Position numbers and translations under genes: made by a program
In this document: one piece after another, positions 27,648 through 35,796 of the stretch
Position numbering within the stretch: position 1 is the first letter of the stretch
Layout of the letters: every line of letters begins with the position of its first letter
NCBI RefSeq assembly: GCF_003049085.1
Contig: NZ_PIQX01000001.1
Span: 1-64,000 of the forward strand
Direction: 5' to 3'
Source of the DNA: Campylobacter concisus
GTDB taxonomy: Bacteria; Campylobacterota; Campylobacteria; Campylobacterales; Campylobacteraceae
Length of the DNA: 64,000 nt
The notes under the pieces: generated by a model
Told to the model about the DNA's origin: nothing
What the model saw: only the letters and a program-made list of their open reading frames with translations
Databases searched by the model: none

Positions 27648-28749
27648 GCCACTTTATGCACTCACTCATGCACCTATCGAGGCATATTTTTCTAAAAATT
27701 CAGATGATTTTGTCGTACGCGAGATACCGCTTTATGAATTTAGTGGCGATGGCGAGCACATGATCGTTGAAATTTCTAAAAAAGATATGACGACGCAGGA
27801 GGCTTTGCATGTCTTAAGCGAGGTTACAGGGGCTAAGATGCGCGACTTTGGCTACGCTGGGCTAAAGGATAAGCAGGGCATGACGACGCAGTTTATCTCG
27901 ATGCCACGTAAATTTGAGAGCAATCTAGCAAACTTTAGCCACGAAAAGATGAAAATTTTAAGCCTAAATGTGCATAAAAATAAGCTTCGTATCGGACATC
28001 TAAAGGGAAATAGCTTTTTTATCCGCTTAAAAAAAGTACTACCAAGTAATGCCAAAAAGCTAGAGCAAGCATTTGTTAGCATTGATAAAATGGGCTATGC
28101 AAACTACTTTGGCTATCAGCGTTTTGGTAAATTTGGCGACAATGCCGAAACTGGGCTTGAGCTTCTTAAAAATGGGACGATAAACGGCAAAAAGAGTAAA
28201 AATGTAAAGCTAAACGACTTTTTGATCTCAGCATATCAAAGCGATCTTTTTAACCGCTGGCTTAGCAAACGCGTGGAGATTTCGAGGTTTGCGCAGGACT
28301 TTAGCCTTTCTGAGCTAGCTCAAATTTACCCGTATCTTGACGGCGCGATTTTGAAAAATTTAAAATCGCAAAAGAGATTTTTTAAGCTGATAGAGGGCGA
28401 AGTTTTGGGTCACTACCCGCACGGAAAGTGCTTTTTGTGCGAGGATTTGGACGCAGAGGGCGCGCGCTTTGACGCTAGAGATATCACTAGCTGCGGGCTG
28501 ATCGCGGGCGCAAAGGCGTATGAGGCGCAGGGCGCGGCTAGGGCAGCCGAGGATCAAATTTTTGCGCAGGCAAATGAATATAAAGCTAAAATGACGGGAT
28601 CTAGGCGCTTTGCGTGGTGTTATTTGGAGGATGCAAGCTATAAATACAACGAGGAAAAAGCACACTTTACGATAAATTTCACACTGCAAAAAGGCAGCTA
28701 CGCGACTGTTGTGCTAGAAGAAATCTTGCATAAAAACATCTTTGAGTAG
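27625..28749 (+). CDS. truD: tRNA pseudouridine(13) synthase
   Basis: A 374-residue TruD family enzyme that makes pseudouridine 13 in tRNA-Glu. The catalytic aspartate lies in the family hallmark [14 protein letters not shown] (residues about 71-84); NYFGYQRFG and GLELLKNG follow, and the TruD-specific insert domain is present. The 3' third (about 28420-28600) is strikingly GC-richer (runs like GAGGGCGCGCGC) than the rest of the gene and the window, a possible sign of recombination. It overlaps thiL. Confidence 0.94.
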   Translation: MQETTTFKPLYALTHAPIEAYFSKNSDDFVVREIPLYEFSGDGEHMIVEISKKDMTTQEALHVLSEVTGAKMRDFGYAGLKDKQGMTTQFISMPRKFESNLANFSHEKMKILSLNVHKNKLRIGHLKGNSFFIRLKKVLPSNAKKLEQAFVSIDKMGYANYFGYQRFGKFGDNAETGLELLKNGTINGKKSKNVKLNDFLISAYQSDLFNRWLSKRVEISRFAQDFSLSELAQIYPYLDGAILKNLKSQKRFFKLIEGEVLGHYPHGKCFLCEDLDAEGARFDARDITSCGLIAGAKAYEAQGAARAAEDQIFAQANEYKAKMTGSRRFAWCYLEDASYKYNEEKAHFTINFTLQKGSYATVVLEEILHKNIFE

Positions 28750-29160
28750 GGCAGCGGCTCGTCTTGCGAGTACTTTTAAATGATTTTTGCGTCTATGCCG
28801 GTAACTGCAAGTAGAGTATAAATTTCGCTCCGTGATAGGCTGTATTCCTTATTTTTGGACGAAATTTACTTCTTTTGTTTAGCTACGAGCATAGTGACAC
28901 AGAAAACACTTAAAACCATCTCGCAAAACTTTGCCTTAACTTTTAAGTTTAAATTTCACAAATCAAAATTCACCTCGCCTGACGCTCTTTAAAAGCTGTG
29001 AGCCAAGCGGTACAAAAATACTTTACTTTATTGTTTTAAATTTAAATTTGTGGCTAAATTTATCAAATTTTTGCACCAAGATCCTTATCCTAAAATCGCT
29101 AAATTTTACCCGTAAAGCAAGATGCGCTGGCGACGCGAAACACAAGTGTTTCTAAGCTCG
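28750..29160. other. Gene-free region with an inverted-repeat element
   Basis: About 410 bases with no convincing gene. TAAATTTCG (28819-28827) and CGAAATTTA (28860-28868) form a 50-base inverted-repeat element of the same layout as that at 5748-5798. The rest is A/T-rich with stop codons in all frames that I followed, so it may be decayed sequence. The 3' end leads to the promoter of the S51 peptidase gene. Confidence 0.5.
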
Positions 29161-29166
29161 TTTGGA

Positions 29167-29172
29167 TATAAT
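29167..29172 (+). promoter_or_regulatory. -10 box (TATAAT) of the S51 peptidase gene
   Basis: TATAAT 35 bases before the ATG at 29207, whose ribosome site AAAGGA (29195-29200) follows. This box rules out the upstream ATG at 29162 as start. Confidence 0.6.
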
Positions 29173-29206
29173 GGGTTTGCAAATTTATATTTTAAAAGGA
29201 TTAAAA

Positions 29207-29824
29207 ATGGCAAATATTTTTCTTTGCTCTTACTTTGCGGAGGTTGCGAGCAAGATTAATGAAGTGGTAAATTTTCAAGGCAAAGATATTGTTTTTATAG
29301 ATACTGCGGCCAAATTTGAAGAGGTAAATTTCTACGTCGGCGAAGCGGTGGAAATTTTAGAAAATTTTGGTGCGAAGCTAAGACGCCTTGACGTCTCTTG
29401 CGCCAAGAATTCGGCGGCACTAGTATCTAGCCAAGATGAGCTATCTTGTGAAGATGAAATTTTATCTGCCATTAGTCAGTGTGATATCATTTACGTTAGC
29501 GGTGGAAATACATTTTATCTTCTTAGTGAGTTACGAAAGTCGCATGCTGCACAAGCCATCAAAGATGCAGTTCAAGCAGGGAAAATTTATATTGGCGAGT
29601 CAGCAGGTGCGGTCGTAGCGGCACCAGATACGAGATATGCTACGCTTATGGATGAAAATAGCGTAAACGTGAGTGATTTTACAGGCTTAAATTTGGTGGA
29701 TTTTTTCATAGTGCCACACTTTGGTTGCGAACCTTTTACGCAGGCCACGCACGAGATAATGCAGAAATTTGGGAACTTGTACGATTTACGACCTATAAAT
29801 AATGCTGAATTTATTGCGCTTTGA
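29207..29824 (+). CDS. Peptidase E-like (family S51) protein
   Basis: A 205-residue protein of the PepE/S51 serine peptidase family, which cleaves Asp-Xaa dipeptides in the cytoplasm. The strand YVSGGNTFYLL (near residues 100-110) and the nucleophile motif GESAGAVV (serine near residue 130) are clear, and a histidine in FIVPHFGC fits the catalytic triad. The C-terminus stops at NAEFIAL, some 10-20 residues shorter than relatives I recall, where a final beta strand normally follows. It is monocistronic with its own promoter. Confidence 0.82.
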   Translation: MANIFLCSYFAEVASKINEVVNFQGKDIVFIDTAAKFEEVNFYVGEAVEILENFGAKLRRLDVSCAKNSAALVSSQDELSCEDEILSAISQCDIIYVSGGNTFYLLSELRKSHAAQAIKDAVQAGKIYIGESAGAVVAAPDTRYATLMDENSVNVSDFTGLNLVDFFIVPHFGCEPFTQATHEIMQKFGNLYDLRPINNAEFIAL

Positions 29825-29965
29825 GATAATTTTATATGCTTTTTAACAAAACATACGCTAAATATTTACTCAAAGCACTATATCTGCCTGCGAATCTACC
29901 TTGTAAATAAAACATAAAGTTAAAAGCCTAAAGCTTTTAAAGCTAGAAATTTAAGCCAAAGCCGC

Positions 29966-29971
29966 TATAAT
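29966..29971 (+). promoter_or_regulatory. -10 box (TATAAT) of rnpB
   Basis: TATAAT lies 8 bases before the first bases of the RNase P RNA, correct for a stable RNA promoter. Confidence 0.7.
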
Positions 29972-29978
29972 TTCGCTC

Positions 29979-30298
29979 TGGCACGGTAAGCGATCGCTTT
30001 TGTTTTTACAAAAGAGGAAAGTCCGAGCTGCGATAAGACAAGGTTCCATCTAACGGATGGCTAGGGAAACCTAAGGGATAGTGTAACAGAAAGTAGACTT
30101 CCGCTTCGGCGGTAAAGGTGAAACGGCGGAGTAAGAGCCCACCGGCACGCTTGGTAACTTGCGTGGCCATATAAACCCAACCTGCAGCAAGAAGGGATGG
30201 TTTTGGTCTTATATTAAAACCCTTCGCTAGAGCTTGTTTGTAAAAGCAAGCGTAGATAAATGATCGCTCAAGACAGAACTCGGCTTAACGCCGTGCCT
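29979..30298 (+). ncRNA. rnpB: RNase P RNA, catalytic component
   Basis: Type A RNase P RNA that cuts 5' leaders from tRNA precursors. The ends pair to form P1 (GGCACGG at 29980-29986 with CCGTGCC at 30291-30297). Universal segments follow in order: GAGGAAAGTCCGAGCTGC near 30013-30030, GGATAGTGTAACAGAAAG near 30075-30092, AGTAAGAGCCCACCGG near 30131, and the AGATAAATGATCGCT then ACAGAACTCGGCTTA block near 30254-30287. About 320 bases. No poly-U terminator is obvious downstream. Confidence 0.96.
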
Positions 30299-30317
30299 TT
30301 AAATTTATAAAAATTGA

Positions 30318-30545
30318 TTAGTTTGTTACGTATTTTTGAGCTTTTTGTAGTTTTATAAGCTCATTTTGGATGTGCGAAGACTTGCTTTTTAAAAGCTCTA
30401 TTGCACCGCCAATTAGTGCTTGTGCTTCCTGTGCTGAAGCTAGGCTTGTAAACATATCCTCACTAAAATTTTGTGATAAAGCAGCTATCTTGCTCGTGTC
30501 TTCGTTTATCAATGCTAATTTAAACTCATTAATCCAACTATTCAC
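30318..30545 (-). CDS. Small protein at the end of the fliDS operon (FliT-like position)
   Basis: A 75-residue, mostly helical protein with two or three amphipathic helices and a basic C-terminus. No sequence motif is recognised. Location after fliS, where other bacteria have the chaperone FliT (which binds FliD), and similar size suggest an export chaperone or a FliS partner; C. jejuni has a small gene at the same place, as I recall. The start is GTG 30545, overlapping fliS by 8 bases. Confidence 0.65.
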   Translation of the reverse strand: MNSWINEFKLALINEDTSKIAALSQNFSEDMFTSLASAQEAQALIGGAIELLKSKSSHIQNELIKLQKAQKYVTN

Positions 30546-30909
30546 CTGAAGTTACCTCTCTCCATGCTTCAGATAGTTGCTTTACGACATTGGTTACTTC
30601 ATTTAAGGCTGCGACATCGTTTTGTATATTTGCCATAGCAAGAAGCTGCATCTGTCTTGTATAAAGGCCGCTAAGATAGTGGGCTACGTCGCCTTGAGAA
30701 TAATCAAGCGAATTTAAAAGCTCAACAAAAATAGCGTTTGTTCTATTAATATAATAAACTTTTTTCTCTATATCTCCAGCTTCTATCGCCTTTTTTGTAC
30801 GAAATATAAATTTTAAAATTCCGTCATAAAGCATTTCTATTAATTTAGTTGGGGACTCAATGCCCCCAAAACTAGACTGTGCGTATGCACTATATGCACT
30901 TTGATTCAT
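30538..30909 (-). CDS. fliS: Flagellin export chaperone FliS
   Basis: A 123-residue four-helix protein that binds the C-terminus of flagellin and keeps it unpolymerised until export. The family pattern is clear: YDGILKFIFRTKKAIEAGDIEKKVYYINRTNAIFVELLNSLD-type helices and the C-terminal LSEAWREV. The N-terminal segment SAYAQSSFGGIESPTKLIEMLYDG is characteristic of the family. It lies 9 bases after fliD. Confidence 0.94.
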   Translation of the reverse strand: MNQSAYSAYAQSSFGGIESPTKLIEMLYDGILKFIFRTKKAIEAGDIEKKVYYINRTNAIFVELLNSLDYSQGDVAHYLSGLYTRQMQLLAMANIQNDVAALNEVTNVVKQLSEAWREVTSGE

Positions 30910-30918
30910 CTTTCTCTC

Positions 30919-32679
30919 TTATTTTCTGCTATTTATCTCTGCATCGATCATTGATTTTAGTGTTGAGAACTGATTTTCTAAGCTTGCGATGATAGCGTTA
31001 TACTTGATAAAGCGCTCTTGCATTGTTGTATATTTTTCATCTAAAAGCTTTTGTGTGCTCTCTTTGTTTTTTGTGATCGACTCATTTTCATCTTTTAATT
31101 GATTTTGCATAGCAACCATCGTACCACTTTTGCCAACGACACCATCAAGCATTTTAGCTAGCTTTGTAAATAGCCCATCTGTCTTTTTGGTTACTGGATT
31201 TATAGTGGCTTCATTCATACCTAGAGCTGTTAAGGCTGAATTTTTACCTTTTACCTCGATATTTTCACCATCGCTTCTTTTTAAGACGATTCTTTTGCCA
31301 CTTTTATCAAGACTAGCTGTAACTCCAGTTATACCAGCATCATTTATAGCTTGTTGAAGTTTTAGTGCGTTCTCTTCGGCTGTGGCTGTGGCAGTAGTTG
31401 AGAATGTAACTGACTTGCCGTTTATCGTAAGATCACCAGCTTTTATGTCTAGTGCTCCAACGCTAACAGTCGATGCTCCCATATAGCTTATTGGCTCGAT
31501 CTTGCTTGATCCCATGAAAAATTTCTGAATCTCTTCAGGATCTTTGCTAAGAGCTGCATTTAGCTTATTTAGATCAAGCTGAAGTTGTCCGTCTTTATCA
31601 GGCACTATGCCATATTTGCTTAATGCTTTACCTTCACTATCTTGTCCATTTACTAGACGACCAATGTTTGATCTTAAGCTTGAAATTTCGCTAACGCCTT
31701 GGAAAGTACCAGCTCCTTTTTCCTCGTCATATTTTGTGGCTATACCAAGGTTCATGGTCATTAGGTTGTAGTCTTTGATAAATTCTTCAACAGCTTTTAT
31801 TACCTCTTTTGTATCCTGAGAGACGCTTACGTTTGTTTTGCCAGTTTCATTTAATGTAATAGAAATTCCCGGTCTTAAGTCGTTAAAGGTATTTTTGCTT
31901 CTTTTTACATTTACTCCGTTATATGTAAATTCCGCATCTTGTGCCTTTAAAATTCTATTTTTTTCAAAATTTGATGTCATCTTTGGTGTGCCATCAGGAT
32001 TTGTTAGTAGAGTGCCATTTGCATCTTTATCCTGAAACTGCGTACTATCCCAGCCAAGCTTATCTAAAACACCAGCCGTATCATTTGAAAATTTAATAGT
32101 CTGTGTTGCGCCAGTATTGCCTGATTGAAGCATGATTTGATTTGGTTTATCTCCGCCAACGTTTAAAATTCTAGCTTGTAATTTGCCACGACTAATATCA
32201 TTTATCTTGTCTACAATATCTTGATATGTGGTTGATCTAGTTACGCTAATAGAAAATTTTTGTCCATCGATCTCAACGTCAAAAGAGCCGTTGCTTGTCG
32301 CACCTACTAAGTTTGAAGCGTTTTTGAAATTTGAGCTTTGAAATGTGTCTTTTTGAGCAAGTTTTTGCACATCGATACTAAAATTTTGCACGCTAACGCC
32401 ATTTGCTGCTGAGGCTGTTACGCTTTTGCCAGCATTATTTGTAGTTCTTTTTAGATAAAGTGCCTCTCCGCCAAGTGTTTTGCCACTTACGTTTACGTTG
32501 CTAACTAGAGTTTTTAGCGCTGCAAGGTCTTTTTGCTTTAGGTCATTTCTTTCTAGCCTTTTTGTTAAAGGCTTGATCTGTCCTGCTTCATCTGCTTCTT
32601 TTAGCTTTTTGATAAGATCGTCATTTAGTCCGCTATTTTTTGTACCGATGCCTAAATTTGTTACATTACCTACTGCCAT
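30919..32679 (-). CDS. fliD: Flagellar hook-associated protein 2 (filament cap) FliD
   Basis: A 586-residue secreted cap protein that promotes flagellin assembly at the filament tip and often binds mucus or host cells. The N-terminal segment LGIGTKNSGLNDDLIKKLKEADE and C-terminal helix QMQERFIKYNAIIASLENQFSTLKSMI match the FliD D0/D1 coiled coils. The middle (residues about 70-470) is variable, exposed beta-rich sequence. Length is close to the C. jejuni form (about 640). Expression follows the sigma-28-type promoter ahead of flaG. Confidence 0.93.
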   Translation of the reverse strand: MAVGNVTNLGIGTKNSGLNDDLIKKLKEADEAGQIKPLTKRLERNDLKQKDLAALKTLVSNVNVSGKTLGGEALYLKRTTNNAGKSVTASAANGVSVQNFSIDVQKLAQKDTFQSSNFKNASNLVGATSNGSFDVEIDGQKFSISVTRSTTYQDIVDKINDISRGKLQARILNVGGDKPNQIMLQSGNTGATQTIKFSNDTAGVLDKLGWDSTQFQDKDANGTLLTNPDGTPKMTSNFEKNRILKAQDAEFTYNGVNVKRSKNTFNDLRPGISITLNETGKTNVSVSQDTKEVIKAVEEFIKDYNLMTMNLGIATKYDEEKGAGTFQGVSEISSLRSNIGRLVNGQDSEGKALSKYGIVPDKDGQLQLDLNKLNAALSKDPEEIQKFFMGSSKIEPISYMGASTVSVGALDIKAGDLTINGKSVTFSTTATATAEENALKLQQAINDAGITGVTASLDKSGKRIVLKRSDGENIEVKGKNSALTALGMNEATINPVTKKTDGLFTKLAKMLDGVVGKSGTMVAMQNQLKDENESITKNKESTQKLLDEKYTTMQERFIKYNAIIASLENQFSTLKSMIDAEINSRK

Positions 32680-32681
32680 TT

Positions 32682-33077
32682 TTAACTCTCCTTGTCAAAA
32701 AGTATTCCAATACTTTCTTTGAAATACTCACTTATTCTTATAGCTTCTTTGCTCGGAAGTTGTGTTATCTCTTCGCCAGTTTTAGCATCTTTTACTTGCA
32801 CGACCATTAAATTTAGCTTCTCGTTGTAAGCAAATCTTACATTAGTATCGAGTTGCTGCATTTGATAGTTTAGTCTGTCAGTGACCTCTCTTGTTCTTTT
32901 GGCAAGCTCTTCGTTGCTAAGTCCGTCTAGCTCGTTAATGTCTTTTGTTTCATTATTTTTATCAGCACTTAATTTAACATCAGAATGCTCGATAGGTCTG
33001 CTGTCTATTTGACGTTGAGCGGATGTGCTCATGCTCGTATCTAGTACCTGATTTGCTGCTGCCTTAAAGATTTCCAT
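32682..33077 (-). CDS. flaG: FlaG family flagellar protein
   Basis: A 131-residue protein with the FlaG domain in its C-terminal half: ELAKRTREVTDRLNYQMQQL, VRFAYNEKLNLMVVQV and the end GEEITQLPSKEAIRI, which is the family signature. FlaG affects filament length in Campylobacter. The first 55 residues are polar and disordered. It is the first gene of the flaG-fliD-fliS operon; ATG 33077 has AAGGAG 8 bases upstream. Confidence 0.9.
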   Translation of the reverse strand: MEIFKAAANQVLDTSMSTSAQRQIDSRPIEHSDVKLSADKNNETKDINELDGLSNEELAKRTREVTDRLNYQMQQLDTNVRFAYNEKLNLMVVQVKDAKTGEEITQLPSKEAIRISEYFKESIGILFDKES

Positions 33078-33109
33078 AGTTTTACTCCTTAAAACTTACG
33101 TTAGCTTCT

Positions 33110-33136
33110 ACATCGGTAAAATTTTAAAATCCTTTA
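33110..33136 (-). promoter_or_regulatory. Sigma-28 (FliA) promoter of flaG-fliD-fliS
   Basis: On the minus strand TAAA (33133-33136), 15 bases, then ACCGATGT (33110-33117) match the FliA form TAAA-N15-GCCGATAA. The box lies 33 bases before the flaG start. Confidence 0.75.
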
Positions 33137-33197
33137 GTGTTTATATAAATTTTTGATTATTTAGGCTAAAATCGAGCAAAAATTTATAGGAAGAGAT

Positions 33198-33542
33198 ATG
33201 AAAATTTCATTTGAGTGCGAGTGTATTTTACTTCAAAAGACACTGCTGCTTTTTTGTGGAAATTTGGCTGCTCATCATAAGGATTGTGATTTTGTAGTGA
33301 GTGACCGCGAGATTGCGACAAAAAAACCACTATTTATAATAGGTAAAAACGCTCATCTTTCTCATCCTTTTACCAAGACAATACTTCTTGATACACTTGA
33401 AGAATTTTACTCAGCTATGCAAATTTCAAAAGCAAATGAGCTAAATGAAGCTAAAAATGAAAAGGGCTTAGAAGAAAAAATTTCAATTTTAATAGATGAA
33501 TTTAAAGCCAATCTTCTTGAAATTCTAAGGGCAAATCAGTGA
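33198..33542 (+). CDS. Uncharacterised protein upstream of rsmD
   Basis: A 114-residue protein with an alpha/beta N-terminal part (MKISFECECILLQ, VVSDREIATKKPLFIIG, SHPFTKTILLDTLEEFY) and a helical, acidic C-terminus. No known family is recognised. Its stop overlaps the GTG start of rsmD (GTGA). C. jejuni has an equivalent small gene before rsmD-flgI. The flagellar neighbourhood hints at a link, but nothing in the sequence proves it. Confidence 0.65.
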   Translation: MKISFECECILLQKTLLLFCGNLAAHHKDCDFVVSDREIATKKPLFIIGKNAHLSHPFTKTILLDTLEEFYSAMQISKANELNEAKNEKGLEEKISILIDEFKANLLEILRANQ

Positions 33543-34105
33543 AGCTTTACACTAAAATCTCAAGTGGTAAATTTAAAGGCAAAAGGCTTGAGCTACCAAG
33601 TCTAAGCACGACTAGAAGCACAAAAAGCATCGTAAAAGAGTCCTTTTTTAATGTCATCAGAGATGAAATTTACTCGCTTACATTTATAGAGGGCTTTGGC
33701 GGAAGCGGCGTGATGGCAAGCGAGGCCGTTAGCAACGGAGCACGTGAAGCTATCGCTATCGAAAAAGATAGAGCCGCTTTTAAGATCACGCAAAGCAATC
33801 TTGCAAGCCTAGAGTGCTCAAATTTAAAAGCGATAAATGGTGACAGCTTTTCTGTCTTGCCCGATATTGTAAATTCTCAAAGTGGTAAAGTCTTGCTCTA
33901 CCTTGATCCGCCATTTGACATAAGAGCTGGCTTTGATGATATCTACGAAAAGCTTGTAAATTTAATCTCACAGCTAAAAAAAGAGAAAATTTATATGATA
34001 GTTTTTGAGCACAACAGTGATTTTAAATTTAGCGATGAAATTTCTACATATAAGCTTGTAAAATTTAAAAAATTTGGAGCTACTTCGCTCTCTTACTTCC
34101 AATAA
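33539..34105 (+). CDS. rsmD: 16S rRNA (guanine966-N2)-methyltransferase
   Basis: A 188-residue SAM-dependent methyltransferase. N-terminal TRSTKSIVKESFFNVI is the family RPT-type segment; the glycine-rich SAM site is FIEGFGGSGVMASEAVSNG; the catalytic D-P-P-F motif is LYLDPPFD. It modifies G966 of 16S rRNA. It starts at GTG 33539, coupled to the gene before. The flagellar gene flgI follows with its own promoter. Confidence 0.92.
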   Translation: MKLYTKISSGKFKGKRLELPSLSTTRSTKSIVKESFFNVIRDEIYSLTFIEGFGGSGVMASEAVSNGAREAIAIEKDRAAFKITQSNLASLECSNLKAINGDSFSVLPDIVNSQSGKVLLYLDPPFDIRAGFDDIYEKLVNLISQLKKEKIYMIVFEHNSDFKFSDEISTYKLVKFKKFGATSLSYFQ

Positions 34106-34116
34106 TTTATAAAAAT

Positions 34117-34134
34117 TTGGAACATCTTTTGCTT
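34117..34134 (+). promoter_or_regulatory. Sigma-54 promoter of flgI
   Basis: TTGGAAC-N5-TTGCTT with the required GG (34119-34120) and GC (34131-34132) separated by 10 bases. It lies 36 bases before flgI, and class 2 (rod, hook, ring) flagellar genes of Campylobacter are driven by sigma-54. Confidence 0.8.
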
Positions 34135-34169
34135 TAAAAACCTAAAATAGCTAAATTTTAGGAAAAAAT

Positions 34170-35222
34170 ATGAAAAAAATTTTATCTTTTGTAGCAGCTT
34201 CAGTGATAGCTACTTCAGCCTTTGCTACGCAGATAAAAGAGCTTGCAAGCATAGTTGGCGTAAGAGATAATCAGCTAATAGGCTACGGCCTAGTGGTTGG
34301 GCTAAATGGCACAGGTGATGGCTCAACGTCAAAATTTACGATCCAGTCTTTATCAAACATGCTTCAAGGTGTAAACGTAAAGATAAATCCAGATGATATC
34401 AAGTCAAAAAATGCAGCTGCTGTTATGGTAACAGCTAAGCTTCCTGCATTTGCAAGGCATGGTGATAAACTCGATGTCGTGATCTCATCTATCGGCGATG
34501 CAAAAAGTTTGCAAGGCGGCACTCTTCTCATGACGCCACTAAAAGGCGTTGATGGTGATATTTACGCTTTGGCTCAGGGTGCTTTAAGCATCGGCGGAAA
34601 AAGCATGGGTAGATCAGGTGGCAACCACCCAACCGTTGGCTCTATCCTAAATGGAGCTTTGGTCGAGCGAGAAGTGACTTATGATATTTACAATCAAGAT
34701 AGCATAAGACTAAGCCTAAAAGATACAAATTTTAAAACTGCTCTTGATATCCAAAATGCTATAAATGCAAATATCTCTGATGATGCCGCAAAGGCGATCG
34801 ATCCAAGAACGGTTATCGTTAAAAAGCCAGATGATGTTAGCATTATCGAGCTTGCAAGCGCTGTGCTTGATCTTGATGTGGAGTATAAGCCAGATGAAAA
34901 GATAGTGGTTGATGAGAGAACTGGCACGATAGTAAGTGGCATAAATGCCGTAGTTAGCCCAGTTGTCTTAACGCATGGTGCAATCACAATAAAAATAGAG
35001 CCAAATAGCTATGACGAGGCAGCGCAAAATGATGTAAATATAGGAAGCGATACGTCGGTCGCACCTAGTCAAAATTTACTTAAAATTTCAGGTGAAAAAA
35101 CAACCGTTGCAAATGTAACAAGAGCTTTAAATAAGCTTGGGGCAACACCAAGCGATATCATATCGATACTTGAAAATTTAAAGCGAGTTGGTGCGATACA
35201 GGTTGATTTGGAGATAATATAA
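34170..35222 (+). CDS. flgI: Flagellar P-ring protein FlgI
   Basis: A 350-residue periplasmic protein with a signal peptide cleaved near residue 19 (ATSAFA). Twenty-six copies form the P-ring that acts as bushing of the basal body in the peptidoglycan layer. Mature sequence begins [31 protein letters not shown], the FlgI hallmark, and ends with AIQVDLEII. Length is normal. It overlaps the next gene by one base (TAATG). Confidence 0.96.
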   Translation: MKKILSFVAASVIATSAFATQIKELASIVGVRDNQLIGYGLVVGLNGTGDGSTSKFTIQSLSNMLQGVNVKINPDDIKSKNAAAVMVTAKLPAFARHGDKLDVVISSIGDAKSLQGGTLLMTPLKGVDGDIYALAQGALSIGGKSMGRSGGNHPTVGSILNGALVEREVTYDIYNQDSIRLSLKDTNFKTALDIQNAINANISDDAAKAIDPRTVIVKKPDDVSIIELASAVLDLDVEYKPDEKIVVDERTGTIVSGINAVVSPVVLTHGAITIKIEPNSYDEAAQNDVNIGSDTSVAPSQNLLKISGEKTTVANVTRALNKLGATPSDIISILENLKRVGAIQVDLEII

Positions 35223-35521
35223 TGCAAATAGACAACACCTTAGCGTTAAATTCATACAATGAAATTTCTACAAATAAGATAAAAAACGCAAATGCCAAAC
35301 AAGATACACTTTTAAAAGAGCAAACTGATGCATTTGAGGCATATATGGTAAAGGCTGTGCTTGATATTGCTTTAAAAGAAGATGAGCACAACTCGCCATA
35401 TCCAAAGGCTGCTGGTAGCGATATTTATAGGTCGATGTATAACGATGCAATGAGTAAAGCATTGAGTGGAAATCTTGGTTTTTCAGAACTTTTGTACGAT
35501 TTTTTAAAGAGAGACTCTTAA
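35222..35521 (+). CDS. flgJ: Rod-binding protein FlgJ, short form without muramidase
   Basis: A 99-residue protein equal to the N-terminal rod-binding domain of Flg[27 protein letters not shown], then [30 protein letters not shown]. The C-terminal muramidase domain found in Salmonella FlgJ is missing, as usual in epsilonproteobacteria, where another enzyme opens the peptidoglycan for the rod. It directly follows flgI. Confidence 0.85.
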   Translation: MQIDNTLALNSYNEISTNKIKNANAKQDTLLKEQTDAFEAYMVKAVLDIALKEDEHNSPYPKAAGSDIYRSMYNDAMSKALSGNLGFSELLYDFLKRDS

Positions 35522-35544
35522 GTAAATTTATATTCTGCCGATGT
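35517..35544 (+). promoter_or_regulatory. Sigma-28 (FliA) promoter of flgM-flgN-flgK
   Basis: CTTAAGT (35517-35523) and GCCGATGT (35537-35544) match the Campylobacter FliA form (TTTAAGT, then CGATWT-type -10). The box lies 35 bases before the flgM start at 35580 and partly inside the end of flgJ. Confidence 0.7.
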
Positions 35545-35579
35545 AGTGATATAAACATTTTATTTTAAGAGGTATGAAT

Positions 35580-35783
35580 ATGATAAGGCCTTTGAATCAA
35601 AGACCAAATTTTCAGGCAAATACGCTAAATAAAAATAGCGATGCCAAGGTCGAAGCTCAGAGTAAAGAAGTAAGAACAAACGAAAACGCAAAGCTAAAAG
35701 AGATAGCTGATGCCATAGCAAATGGCACTTATCAGGTTGATATCTCAAAAACGGCTAGGGCTGTGGCTGATGCGTTGCTGTAA
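35580..35783 (+). CDS. flgM: Anti-sigma-28 factor FlgM
   Basis: A 67-residue protein that holds sigma-28 inactive until the hook is ready. The C-terminal helical region ENAKLKEIADAIANGTYQVDISKTARAVADALL is the sigma-binding part and the segment NGTYQVD is the FlgM hallmark; the N-terminus is disordered. The start is set at ATG 35580 because AAGAGG ends 7 bases upstream; an ATG at 35574 is only one base from that site. Confidence 0.9.
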   Translation: MIRPLNQRPNFQANTLNKNSDAKVEAQSKEVRTNENAKLKEIADAIANGTYQVDISKTARAVADALL

Positions 35784-35796
35784 TTAAGGAATTTAA

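Noticed and set aside
28750-29160. A hidden gene in the long gap after truD
   Set aside because: No open frame with a ribosome site and start was found on either strand; the stretch has frequent stops and looks like decayed or regulatory sequence.
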